Source: Paucibacter aquatile (GTDB lineage Bacteria; Pseudomonadota; Gammaproteobacteria; Burkholderiales; Burkholderiaceae_C). Taken from it: a stretch of DNA of 64,000 bases. Shown piece by piece: positions 23,304 through 31,294 of this stretch (the first letter of the stretch is position 1; each line of letters starts with the position of its first letter). The notes below the pieces were generated by a model, which worked only from the letters and a program-made list of their open reading frames with translations, made no database searches and was not told the origin of the DNA. The position numbers were made by a program, and so were the translations under genes. The stretch covers positions 2,480,001-2,544,000 of the forward strand of contig NZ_POSP01000003.1 of assembly GCF_002885975.1 (NCBI RefSeq), given 5' to 3'.

Positions 23304-26105
23304 TCAGGGCGCCACGCGCTGCAACTCCATCACAAAGCGGCTGCCCTGCCCCGGCGTGCTGTGCACGCTGATGCGACCACCGAGCAGGCCGGTGACGATG
23401 TTGTGCGCAATGCTCAGGCCCAGGCCGCTGCCACCGCGGCCGAACTTGGTGGTGAAGAAGGGCTCGAAGATACGCTCGCAGACCTCGGCCGCCATGCCGA
23501 CCCCATCGTCCTGCACCCAGAGCTGCACGCGCTCGGCGTCCAGCGCCTGCGCGCCGATGTCGATGCGGCCCGCCTCGCGCCCCTCGAAGGCATGAGCCAT
23601 GGCGTTGTTGAACAGGATGATCAAGGCCTGACCAAGTGCGCCTGGGTAGCTGTCGAGCTGCAGCTGAGCATCGATATGCAGCTGCCACTCCACATTGGCT
23701 CGGCGCAGCTGCAGAGACAGGGTCTGCAGGCATTGCTCGCACAGCTCGCGCAGGGCGAACTCACGGCGCTGCTCCGAGCTGCGGTCCACCGCCACCTGCT
23801 TGAAGCTGCTGACCAGGGTGGCCGCCGTCTGCATGCTGCGGTTGATGACCTCCAGGCCATCGCGCGTGCGGTCGGCATAGCGCTCCCAGTCCGAGCGCTT
23901 GAGCACTTTCTGCTCCACCTGCTGGGCAAACTCGTCGGTGGCGCCGAGCAAGGTGCTGGCGATCAAGAGGCTGTTGCCGATGGGTGTGTTCAGCTCATGG
24001 GCCACGCCCGCCACCATGGCGCCCAGTGCGGCCAGTTTTTCCTGCGCCATCAGCTGGCGCTGCAACTCGCTGACGCGCAGATAGGCGCCGGCATTGTCGA
24101 GCGCGATGGCGATGTAGGAGCACAGGGTGCGGAAGATCACCTGCTGGCGTTCACCGTAAGCATCGGCACGCGGCGACTGGATGGTCATCACCCCGATCAC
24201 CCGGTCGCCCACCGCCAGCGGCGCGAACAACAGGCTTTGCAGCTCGCTGGTGCCCGGCACCTGCTCACCCAAGCCTTCGTCGGAGGGGCGGTTGAGCAGG
24301 TACTCGCGGCGCTCCTTCAGGCAACGCACGGCCAGCGAGCGCTCCGAGCTCATCGGGATCGGCGGGTCGATGAAGGGCTCACCATCTTCCATGCCAAATG
24401 CGCAGTAGAGCTGGCTGCCACTCTCGTCAAGCAGATAGACCGACATGCAGGGCGCATCCAGCAGCGCATGGATGTGGCGCTCCATCACATTGAAGACGCG
24501 GTCGGTCTCCAGCTCGTTGGTGATCTCCTGGCCGATCAAGCCCAGATGCTGAAGCACCTCGTGCGAGTCGCGCAGCAGCTGGAAGCGCGCCGCCTCGGAT
24601 TCGGCCAGGCGGCGCAGATGCTCGCTCTCGGCGCGGGCACGCTCTATCTGGTGGTGCACCTGCAGGGCGCTCGAGCGGCGCGAGGTTTCCTCGCTGAAGC
24701 TGCGCTGGCGCAGCTCATTGGCCCGCTGCGCCCAGTGGTAGGCCTGCTCAAAGCTGCCTTGGGCGGCGGCTGCCTTGGCCGCGGCATCGAGCAGGCGCAC
24801 CTGAGGCGTGTAGGCCTCCAGGCCATCGGCGCGTTGCAGGGCACGTTGGTACCAGCTCAGGGCCCTGCTGTCCTGCGGCGAGCGTTGCACGAGCTGATCC
24901 TCGGCCTGATGCACCTCGGCCAGGGCCCAGAGCAGGTCCACCTCTTTGTCGGGCTCATGCTGCTGCTCGGCCATGGCCAGGCCTTGCTCGGCCTGCTGGC
25001 GCGCGCTGAGCAGATCGCCTTGCAACAAAGCCGCCCGGGCCAGGCCGATGCTGGCATCGGTGAGCAGATCGCCCGAACCCGAGGCCTCGGCCAAAGGCCG
25101 GAGCTGGGAAAACGCAGCCAGCGCCGCGGCGCCTTGCTTGGAATCGAGCTCGGTGCGGCCCAGGTAGGACAGGGCCAGGGCACGCGTGCGCGACTCCGGC
25201 GGCAGGGCCTGCAGCTGCAGGCACTCTTGCAGCAGCTCGCGCGCATCGCCCAGCTGGCCCAGGCGGCGCAAGGCCTCGCCGGTGTGGGCCAGGCACAGCG
25301 CAATCAGGTTCGGCCAGCGCGAGGCCCGGGCCAGGTCCAGGCCGCGGCGCAGCCATTCCATGGCCGTCTGGAAATCACTCATCTTGGTGTAGGTGTGTCC
25401 AAGATTGGTGGCCAGGGTGATGGCGCGGCGGATCTGTCCGGTGCGCAAGCCCAGCTCGAAGGCTTTGGAGTGGGCCTGGATGGAGGGCAGGTAATGGCCG
25501 CTCATGGCCGCCAGCAGGCCACGGAAATCCTCCAGCGCGGCGCCTTCCATGCTGGGCATGTCGGCACTGCTGAGGGGCAGGCGCCCGCCCCAGTCGCGCT
25601 CGGCCTGCATGGGATCGCCGAACACCTCGGCCCGGGCCAGGTTCGCCTCCAGCAAGGCGATGCGGTGCGGGTCACGGGCCTGGCCTGCGCAGGCGATGGC
25701 GCGCCGCAGTTCTTCCTTCAGGCCCCCGGCATCGCCGCGATCGGCCGCAAAGTAATGGCGCAGCCAGTGCAGATCGGCCAGGCCCGCCGCATCGGCCAGG
25801 CCGGCGAAGACCTGACCGGCCTGGTTCATGTGCAGCTGGGCTTCGTCCATCTCGGCGAACAGCAGGTGCGCTTCGGCGCGCAGCAGGCTCAGGCGGCCGC
25901 GCACCGCCATGCGCTGGGGCTCGTGCCACTCGGTGGCGCTGAGCAGGCCCTCGACATCCTGCGCCAGCTCCAGCGCCCGCAGGGTGTCGCGCTGGCGCAA
26001 GGCCCAGGCCAGCAGCAGGCGTTCCTGCAAGGTGTCCAGCACGGCGCCCTGGGCCAGGGCCTGTTCCAGGGAGGCAACCGCAGCGTCAGTGGCAAAGAAT
26101 TCCAT
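23304..26105 (-). CDS. Orphan sensor histidine kinase with TPR-like and GAF domains
   Basis: 933 aa, no membrane segment or signal peptide. Residues 1-480 are a helical-repeat region resembling TPRs, with repeats such as LALSYLGRTELDSKQGAAALAAF. A GAF domain (about 520-690, IHALLDAPCMSVYLLDESG) and a phosphoacceptor H703 in GVAHELNTPIGNS follow. The C-terminal ATPase has a degenerate N box but clear VQDDGVGM, FEPFFTTKFGRGGSGLGLSIA and G-rich motifs. No response regulator is nearby. It lies 44 bp downstream of the ghrA-like gene on the same strand and its stop is 15 bp from the convergent GGDEF-EAL gene. Confidence 0.92.
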   Translation of the reverse strand: MEFFATDAAVASLEQALAQGAVLDTLQERLLLAWALRQRDTLRALELAQDVEGLLSATEWHEPQRMAVRGRLSLLRAEAHLLFAEMDEAQLHMNQAGQVFAGLADAAGLADLHWLRHYFAADRGDAGGLKEELRRAIACAGQARDPHRIALLEANLARAEVFGDPMQAERDWGGRLPLSSADMPSMEGAALEDFRGLLAAMSGHYLPSIQAHSKAFELGLRTGQIRRAITLATNLGHTYTKMSDFQTAMEWLRRGLDLARASRWPNLIALCLAHTGEALRRLGQLGDARELLQECLQLQALPPESRTRALALSYLGRTELDSKQGAAALAAFSQLRPLAEASGSGDLLTDASIGLARAALLQGDLLSARQQAEQGLAMAEQQHEPDKEVDLLWALAEVHQAEDQLVQRSPQDSRALSWYQRALQRADGLEAYTPQVRLLDAAAKAAAAQGSFEQAYHWAQRANELRQRSFSEETSRRSSALQVHHQIERARAESEHLRRLAESEAARFQLLRDSHEVLQHLGLIGQEITNELETDRVFNVMERHIHALLDAPCMSVYLLDESGSQLYCAFGMEDGEPFIDPPIPMSSERSLAVRCLKERREYLLNRPSDEGLGEQVPGTSELQSLLFAPLAVGDRVIGVMTIQSPRADAYGERQQVIFRTLCSYIAIALDNAGAYLRVSELQRQLMAQEKLAALGAMVAGVAHELNTPIGNSLLIASTLLGATDEFAQQVEQKVLKRSDWERYADRTRDGLEVINRSMQTAATLVSSFKQVAVDRSSEQRREFALRELCEQCLQTLSLQLRRANVEWQLHIDAQLQLDSYPGALGQALIILFNNAMAHAFEGREAGRIDIGAQALDAERVQLWVQDDGVGMAAEVCERIFEPFFTTKFGRGGSGLGLSIAHNIVTGLLGGRISVHSTPGQGSRFVMELQRVAP

Positions 26106-26149
26106 GGTGTGACGCTGCGTTCGATCGAGAGTGAGGGAGGGATGAAGTG

Positions 26150-27091
26150 TCAGTAGCCCTGGCCGCGATCCACCAGGTGGGCCAGGGCTTGGCCCGCGCG
26201 CAGAGCGGCCAGATTGACCCGCACCTGCGGCACGGCGGTGCGTGGGTCGGTCTGCGCCGCGCAGTGCGGCAGCACGGTCACCTGGGGGTGAGGCCAGAAG
26301 GGGTGATCGGGCGGCAGGGGCTCTTGCTGAAAGACATCCAGCACGGCATGGCGCAGATGCCTGCGGTCCAGCGCCGCACCCAGCGCGGCTTCATCGACAT
26401 GGGCGCCGCGCGCCAGATTCACCAGGCAGGCACCCGGGCGCATCTGCGCCAAGCGTTCGGCCGAGAAGAAGCCTCGCGTCTGCGGCGTCAGCGGCAGCAG
26501 GTTGATGACGATATCGGCCGCAGCCAGGGCCTGGGCCAGGCTCGCCTCTCCCTGCCAGATCTGCACCCCCGCCAGCTCACGCGGGCGGCGGCTCCAGCCG
26601 TGCACGGCGTAGCCCAGGCCGGCCAGGGTCTGGGCCGTGCGCCCGCCCAGCTCGCCCAGACCCAGGACCAGCACCGTGCATTCGGCCGCGCGCAGCTGCG
26701 GCGGCGCCTGCCACAGCGCCTGGCGCTGCTGCACCTGCAGCTCGAAAAAACGCCGGTGCAGCGACAGCACCGCCCACAGGGCCGTGTGCACCATGGCCTC
26801 GTTCATGGCCGGGTCCACCATGCGCGCCAGCGGCACGCCAGGCGGCAGGCTGGGGTCCTGCAGCAGACGATCGACGCCCGCCCACAGCGATTGGATCAGG
26901 CGCAAATTCGGCAGCCCGCTCAGGGCACCCGGCTCCGGGTTGGCCACCACGGCCACCTCCACCGCCGCCGCCTCGGCGGCATTGCGCGGCGGATGGAGCA
27001 GCCATTGCTCCTCGGGCATGGCCTCGCGCAGCAACTGCGCCCAGCGCTCACCCTCGGCGGCCGACCAGCGCCCGCTCAGCAAGACGGTCAT
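26150..27091 (-). CDS. ghrA: 2-hydroxyacid dehydrogenase, GhrA-type glyoxylate/hydroxypyruvate reductase
   Basis: 313 aa. NAD(P)-binding VLVLGLGELGGRTAQTLAG; catalytic Arg in LVNLARGAHVDEAAL and catalytic His in VTVLPHCAAQTDP. It reduces glyoxylate and hydroxypyruvate with NADPH. The ATG at 27091 overlaps the pncC stop (ATGA), favouring this start over the upstream in-frame codon at 27118. Confidence 0.88.
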   Translation of the reverse strand: MTVLLSGRWSAAEGERWAQLLREAMPEEQWLLHPPRNAAEAAAVEVAVVANPEPGALSGLPNLRLIQSLWAGVDRLLQDPSLPPGVPLARMVDPAMNEAMVHTALWAVLSLHRRFFELQVQQRQALWQAPPQLRAAECTVLVLGLGELGGRTAQTLAGLGYAVHGWSRRPRELAGVQIWQGEASLAQALAAADIVINLLPLTPQTRGFFSAERLAQMRPGACLVNLARGAHVDEAALGAALDRRHLRHAVLDVFQQEPLPPDHPFWPHPQVTVLPHCAAQTDPRTAVPQVRVNLAALRAGQALAHLVDRGQGY

Positions 27092-27588
27092 TGATCCTTG
27101 TCCTCCAGCGCCTCGCACAAGGCCATCAAGCCGGCGCGCAAGGTGGCGATACGCACGGCATGGCGGTCGCCGCTGAAATGCTCCTGCCAGACCTTGGTGA
27201 CTTGGCAGCCGTGGACCAGGGCCAGCCAGACCGTGCCCACGGGCTTGTCGGCGCTGCCGCCGGTGGGGCCGGCAATGCCGGTGACGGCCAGGGCCCAGTC
27301 GATCGGCGCATGGGCCAGCAGGCCGCGCGCCATGTGCAGGGCCACCTCGCCGCTGACCGAGCCATGCAGGCCGATCAGCGCCGCCGGCACGCCCAGCAAT
27401 TCGGTCTTGGATTCATTGCTGTAGCTGACTACGCCGCGCTCGAACCACTGGCTGGAACCCGACAGGCTGGTGCAAGCCGCGGCAATCAGGCCGCCGGTGC
27501 AGGACTCCGCCGTGCCCAGGCGCTCGCGGCGCTGGATCAAGGCCACGGCAATGCGGTCGATCAGCTCTTGCTCTTCAGGAAACAGCAT
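27088..27588 (-). CDS. pncC: Nicotinamide-nucleotide amidohydrolase (CinA C-terminal domain)
   Basis: 166 aa. TAESCTGGLIAAACTSLSGSS, VVSYSNESKTELLGV, and VTGIAGPTGGSADKPVGTVW are signatures of the PncC/CinA C-terminal domain. It deamidates nicotinamide mononucleotide in the pyridine nucleotide salvage cycle. The N-terminal CinA domain is absent. GGAGG lies upstream of the ATG at 27588. Confidence 0.94.
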   Translation of the reverse strand: MLFPEEQELIDRIAVALIQRRERLGTAESCTGGLIAAACTSLSGSSQWFERGVVSYSNESKTELLGVPAALIGLHGSVSGEVALHMARGLLAHAPIDWALAVTGIAGPTGGSADKPVGTVWLALVHGCQVTKVWQEHFSGDRHAVRIATLRAGLMALCEALEDKDQ

Positions 27589-27639
27589 GGGGCACCTCCG
27601 ACAGTTTCGACTCGCAGCAAGCAGCTCTGCTGCATGGGA

Positions 27640-28194
27640 TCAAGCCATGAATGCGCGCCACAGCGCGATCACGACAAGCGTACATCCGGCGGCGACGAAA
27701 TCGTCAAACAAGATGCCGAAACCCTGGGCCCAGCTGACAGCTTTGCCACGCTCGCCCTTGAAGAGCTGGTCGGCCCAGCGCACCGGCCCTGGCTTGGCGG
27801 CATCGAAGTAGCGGAACAGGCCGAAGGCCACCGCCTGGCCCCAGAAACCCGCCGGCATCACCAGCCACAGCACCAGCCAGAAGGCCAGCACCTCATCCCA
27901 GACGATGGCGCCGGGGTCAGGTGTTGCCAGATGGCGAGCCGTCATGGTGCAAGCCCACCAGCCCACCAGGGTGCCGCCAGCCAGCAGCCAGGCCCAGCTG
28001 CGGTCGCTCATCCAGGGGTTGAACGCCAGAAAGGCCAGCCAGGCCCAGAGCGTGCCCACCGTGCCCGGCGCCTTGGGCGAAAGGCCGCTGCCGAAGCCCA
28101 GGGCGATCCAATGCGCCGGGTTGGGGAACATGAAACGGGCCGTGGCCCGGCGCGGCACCAGGGGCGCGGTGAGGGAGGCGGAAGGGTCGCTCAT
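27640..28194 (-). CDS. pgpA: Phosphatidylglycerophosphatase A
   Basis: 184 aa. FGSGLSPKAPGTVGTLWAW and VWDEVLAFWLVL, then KPGPVRWADQLFKGERG and GILFDDFVAAG, are the PgpA family pattern, with four hydrophobic segments. It dephosphorylates phosphatidylglycerol phosphate in the inner membrane. ATG overlaps the thiL stop (ATGA). thiL-pgpA-pncC is a conserved order. Confidence 0.95.
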   Translation of the reverse strand: MSDPSASLTAPLVPRRATARFMFPNPAHWIALGFGSGLSPKAPGTVGTLWAWLAFLAFNPWMSDRSWAWLLAGGTLVGWWACTMTARHLATPDPGAIVWDEVLAFWLVLWLVMPAGFWGQAVAFGLFRYFDAAKPGPVRWADQLFKGERGKAVSWAQGFGILFDDFVAAGCTLVVIALWRAFMA

Positions 28195-29174
28195 GGGGTT
28201 TTGAAATGGTCAAAGCTGCTGAAGGCCGCCGCGGACAAGGCCAGGCCGGCGGCATCGTGCAAACGCAGGCCCGGCTCGGCCTCGATGGCGCCGATGCGCT
28301 GCACCGGCGTGCCGCTGGCCGCCGCAGCAGCCGCCACCGCCGCACGCCCGGCCGCATCGCTGGGCGCAGTGAACACCAGCTCGTAATCGTCGCCACCCGC
28401 AAGACCGTACTCGCGCTGCAGGGCCAGGTCTTGCCCCGCCAGCACGGCGCTGCGCGGCAGGGCGTCCACGTCCAGCCGGGCGCCCACGCCCGAGGCCTTG
28501 AGGATGTGGCCGAGATCGCCCAGCAAACCATCGGACACATCGATGGCGCTGTGCGCCACGCCGCGCAGCGCCAGGCCCAGCTGCGCCCGTGGCTGCGGGC
28601 ATTCCATGGCGCGCCGCACCTGCTCGAACTCGGCGGCCGAAGCCAGGCTCGCCTGGCCGCGAAACACCTCCAGCGCCAGCCGCGCATCGCCCAGGGTCTG
28701 GCCGGAAACGTAGACGTCATCGCCCACCCGCGCGCCGCTGCGCAGCAGGGCTTGGCCGCGCGGCACCTCGCCCATGACCGTGATGCAGATGTTCAGCGGC
28801 CCGGCCGTGGTGTCGCCGCCGACCAGGGCAATGTCATGTGCCTGCGCCAGCGCGAACAGGCCCCGGGCAAAACCGCTCAGAAACGTTTCGTCCACCCGCG
28901 GCAGGCTCAGCGCCAGCGTGAAGGCCCGCGGCGTGGCGCCACAGGCCGCCAGATCGCTGAGATTGACCGCCAGCGCCTTGTGCCCCAAGCGCTCCGGCGC
29001 CACGGTGGACAGGAAATGCCGCCCCTCGACCAGCATGTCGCTGGACACCAGCCACTGCATGCCCGGCGTCGGGTTGATGACGGCGCAGTCATCGCCGATG
29101 CCCACCGGCACGGCATCGGCCGAGGGGTGGCTCTGGCTTTTGAAATAGCGCTGGATCAGATCGAATTCGCCCAT
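28191..29174 (-). CDS. thiL: Thiamine-monophosphate kinase
   Basis: 327 aa from the ATG at 29174 (MGEFDLIQRYFKSQ), the usual ThiL start; an in-frame upstream codon at 29219 is less likely. VGIGDDCAVINPTPGMQWLVSSDMLVEGRHF and DLAACGATPRAF, then VGGDTTAGPL, are ThiL motifs. It makes thiamine diphosphate from thiamine monophosphate. Confidence 0.96.
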   Translation of the reverse strand: MGEFDLIQRYFKSQSHPSADAVPVGIGDDCAVINPTPGMQWLVSSDMLVEGRHFLSTVAPERLGHKALAVNLSDLAACGATPRAFTLALSLPRVDETFLSGFARGLFALAQAHDIALVGGDTTAGPLNICITVMGEVPRGQALLRSGARVGDDVYVSGQTLGDARLALEVFRGQASLASAAEFEQVRRAMECPQPRAQLGLALRGVAHSAIDVSDGLLGDLGHILKASGVGARLDVDALPRSAVLAGQDLALQREYGLAGGDDYELVFTAPSDAAGRAAVAAAAAASGTPVQRIGAIEAEPGLRLHDAAGLALSAAAFSSFDHFKTP

Positions 29175-29208
29175 GGGCGGGATTGTCTCAGCGCCAGCGC
29201 CAAAAGCT

Positions 29209-30153
29209 TCAGCGCGCACACCCCCCCGCCACCCGCGGCAAAAAATGCGTGTTCAGAAAGTCCCGCGCCAGGTTCAACTTCCGCATCGGTGCGCTGTGGC
29301 CGCCCTCGATGGCAGTGTGCGCATGCGCATGAGCAAAGCCGCTGCGCTGCAGGGTGGCCATCATCTGCTCGGACATGGCTTTGGAATCCCAGAGTTCGTC
29401 CTGCGTGGCCGAGAGGAAAAAGACCGGGCCGTTGATGCGCTCGACCGGGATGCGCGCGCGGGCCATGGCGGCGCTGTCCTGCATCATCAGATCGAAGACC
29501 TTGCGCTTGTCGCCGGCGATCAGGGCCGGTACCGCAGCCTCGCTCAGCGGCACAAAGGGCAGCTCCTCGCCCTGGTCACTGAAGGAGCTGGTGTCAAAGC
29601 TCTCGGTGTGGCCGACAAACACGGCGCTGCCCGGCACCACGGCGGCCACGGCCTTGATCTCGGGGCTGCGGCTGGCCAGCAGCAGGGCCAGCTCCGCGCC
29701 CTTGGAGCCACCGATCACGGCGATGCAGCGCGGCTCGATCTGCGGGCTGCTGTGTGCGGCTTTGACGATGGCTTCACGCACGCCTTGCAGATCGATGCGA
29801 TCGAGCTGGGCCGGGATGCCTGGCAGACCGAAATAGGCGAGCGCCAGCACGGCATAGCCGTCGGCCAGGAAACGTTGGCGCATGGCCTCGGCGCGCGGGC
29901 CGGCCCAGGCATTGCCGCCCTCGGCGCCACCCAGGGCCACGAGCAAGGGGCGCTTTCGCGAGGACTCGGCCTCGCCAAGGTAGAGCTGGCTCTGCACCTG
30001 GCCGTGATGAGCGGGCCAGGGCGCTCGCGCAGTGCCGGGCTGCGGCGAGGCCGCTTCGGCCGCTCCGGCCCACACAGCGCCGAGCCCCTGTGCCAGCAGC
30101 AGCATCGGCAGCATCACACGCCAGGGCTTGAGCAACATCCTCGTCATCTCCAT
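29209..30153 (-). CDS. Exported alpha/beta hydrolase, acyl-CoA thioester hydrolase (BAAT C-terminal)-like
   Basis: 314 aa from the ATG at 30153. A signal peptide (MEMTRMLLKPWRVMLPMLLL, ending near GAAEA) precedes a hydrolase domain. The nucleophile elbow is GGSKGAELAL, with later QDELWDS (Asp) and EGGHSAP (His). This matches BAAT/thioesterase C-terminal-domain hydrolases; substrate unknown. The translation start region is a 14-bp tandem duplication (30147-30174). It follows the small XRE regulator by about 107 bp on the same strand. Confidence 0.8.
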   Translation of the reverse strand: MEMTRMLLKPWRVMLPMLLLAQGLGAVWAGAAEAASPQPGTARAPWPAHHGQVQSQLYLGEAESSRKRPLLVALGGAEGGNAWAGPRAEAMRQRFLADGYAVLALAYFGLPGIPAQLDRIDLQGVREAIVKAAHSSPQIEPRCIAVIGGSKGAELALLLASRSPEIKAVAAVVPGSAVFVGHTESFDTSSFSDQGEELPFVPLSEAAVPALIAGDKRKVFDLMMQDSAAMARARIPVERINGPVFFLSATQDELWDSKAMSEQMMATLQRSGFAHAHAHTAIEGGHSAPMRKLNLARDFLNTHFLPRVAGGCAR

Positions 30154-30174
30154 GATTCGATCTCCATGATTCGA
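30147..30174. repeat. 14-bp perfect tandem duplication over a start codon
   Basis: TCTCCATGATTCGA occurs twice in a row on the plus strand. On the minus strand each copy supplies an ATG followed by GGAGA, so the upstream copy gives the hydrolase start a Shine-Dalgarno. Its own ATG opens a 7-codon ORF that stops inside the hydrolase start region. Confidence 0.8.
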
Positions 30175-30260
30175 GCGCCTTGCGGCGCACAGCCGACGGC
30201 AGCGCACGACGCCGCGCAGCGGCCGTACGCCGATGAACGACTTGGCCAGGGCCCGGGCGA

Positions 30261-30494
30261 TCAATCCCCGGCTTGGCGGAAAAACACCTCATCCACCCGC
30301 TTGCCGAAGACCTCGGCGATCTTCATGGCCAGCTCCAGCGAGGGCGCATAACGCAGGCCCTCCAGGGCAATCACGGTCTGGCGGGTGATGCCCACGGCCT
30401 TGGCCAGGGCTTCCTGCGTCATCTCGCCATGCTCGAAACGCAGGCGGCGGATCTGGTTGGCGATGGGCTGGGTGGACGGTTGACCGACGGCCAT
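30261..30494 (-). CDS. Small XRE-family transcriptional regulator
   Basis: 77 aa, a single helix-turn-helix domain (IRRLRFEHGEMTQEALAKAVGITRQTVIALEGLRYAPSL region) followed by LAMKIAEVFGKRVDEVFF. This is the YozG-like group that usually sits next to a small multi-spanning membrane protein. It is 3 nt downstream of such a gene (30498-31127), so both are probably one transcript, and the inverted repeat at 31158-31168 is a good candidate autoregulatory site. Confidence 0.9.
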   Translation of the reverse strand: MAVGQPSTQPIANQIRRLRFEHGEMTQEALAKAVGITRQTVIALEGLRYAPSLELAMKIAEVFGKRVDEVFFRQAGD

Positions 30495-30497
30495 GGC

Positions 30498-31127
30498 TCA
30501 AGCCCCGCCCGGCTGCACATCGCCTTGCAGCTCGCGCGCATCGCGCCAATAGGCCAAGAGCTGGGCGGCATACTGGGCCAGGCCGGCAAACATGATGAGA
30601 TTGAGCAAGGTGTTGGCGATCAGCCAGTGGGTGAAGCGCTCCATCCAGGGCTTGGGTGCGAAGCCCAGGGCCAGCAGAAAAACGGCCAGCAGCCCGATCA
30701 AGGTGGAATAGCCGACCCGGTTGGCCAGGGCATCGATTGCGCGGTCGCGTTCGTCCAGCGCCTGAGACTGCCCCTCGTGCAGCAAGGCCCAGGCGATGGC
30801 GCCGCAGGCGAACATGACCCAGCTGTCATAACCGCCCGTCCCGCCGGTGGTGCGATGAACTTCGGAACCCGGCGTCATCAGCACCACCGCGACAAAACCG
30901 CAAATCAGGGCGCTGCCCGCCATGTACAGCCAGGCGCGCCGCTCGGCCGCCGAAGGGTCGCGCCCCTGCACGGCATCGCGCTGCCAGCGCCAGCGGGCCC
31001 ACAAGGCCGAGAGCAGCAGGATCAAGCCGCCCACCCAGCCGTCGCGCAGGGGCACCGGGTTCCAACCCGCCGCCAAAGCCGCGCCCAAACCCAGAAAACC
31101 CAGGAGAACCAGCAAGATCTTGATCAT
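30498..31127 (-). CDS. Multi-spanning membrane protein paired with an XRE regulator
   Basis: 209 aa from the ATG at 31127 (MIKILLVLLGFLGLGAALAAG). About six hydrophobic segments, with a charged loop (ALDERDRAIDALANRVGYST) between the fourth and fifth. No catalytic motif seen. Comparable small membrane proteins next to YozG-type regulators are of unknown function. The frame is open to 31196, but that part overlaps the predicted promoter. Confidence 0.8.
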   Translation of the reverse strand: MIKILLVLLGFLGLGAALAAGWNPVPLRDGWVGGLILLLSALWARWRWQRDAVQGRDPSAAERRAWLYMAGSALICGFVAVVLMTPGSEVHRTTGGTGGYDSWVMFACGAIAWALLHEGQSQALDERDRAIDALANRVGYSTLIGLLAVFLLALGFAPKPWMERFTHWLIANTLLNLIMFAGLAQYAAQLLAYWRDARELQGDVQPGGA

Positions 31128-31157
31128 GGCCTGAATGCCCGTTAAAGCCGACACAAA

Positions 31158-31191
31158 GTAAACTTTACCGTACATCATGTTCGCTTTGCAA
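31158..31191 (-). promoter_or_regulatory. Promoter with overlapping inverted repeat, XRE/membrane-protein operon
   Basis: TTGCAA (31186-31191) and, reading on the minus strand, TAAAGT (31162-31167) are 18 bp apart. The -10 box lies inside GTAAA-G-TTTAC (31158-31168), a short perfect inverted repeat. A bound XRE dimer there would block polymerase; this is inference. Confidence 0.5.
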
Positions 31192-31294
31192 TACACCCGG
31201 GATCACGAAGTAGCGGCCGGCAGGGTGTGCCGGCCGCCTCCAAAGGCAAGACTGGGAAGAGCAGAAAAGATGGGAAGGGCGGACGCCAGTCTGC

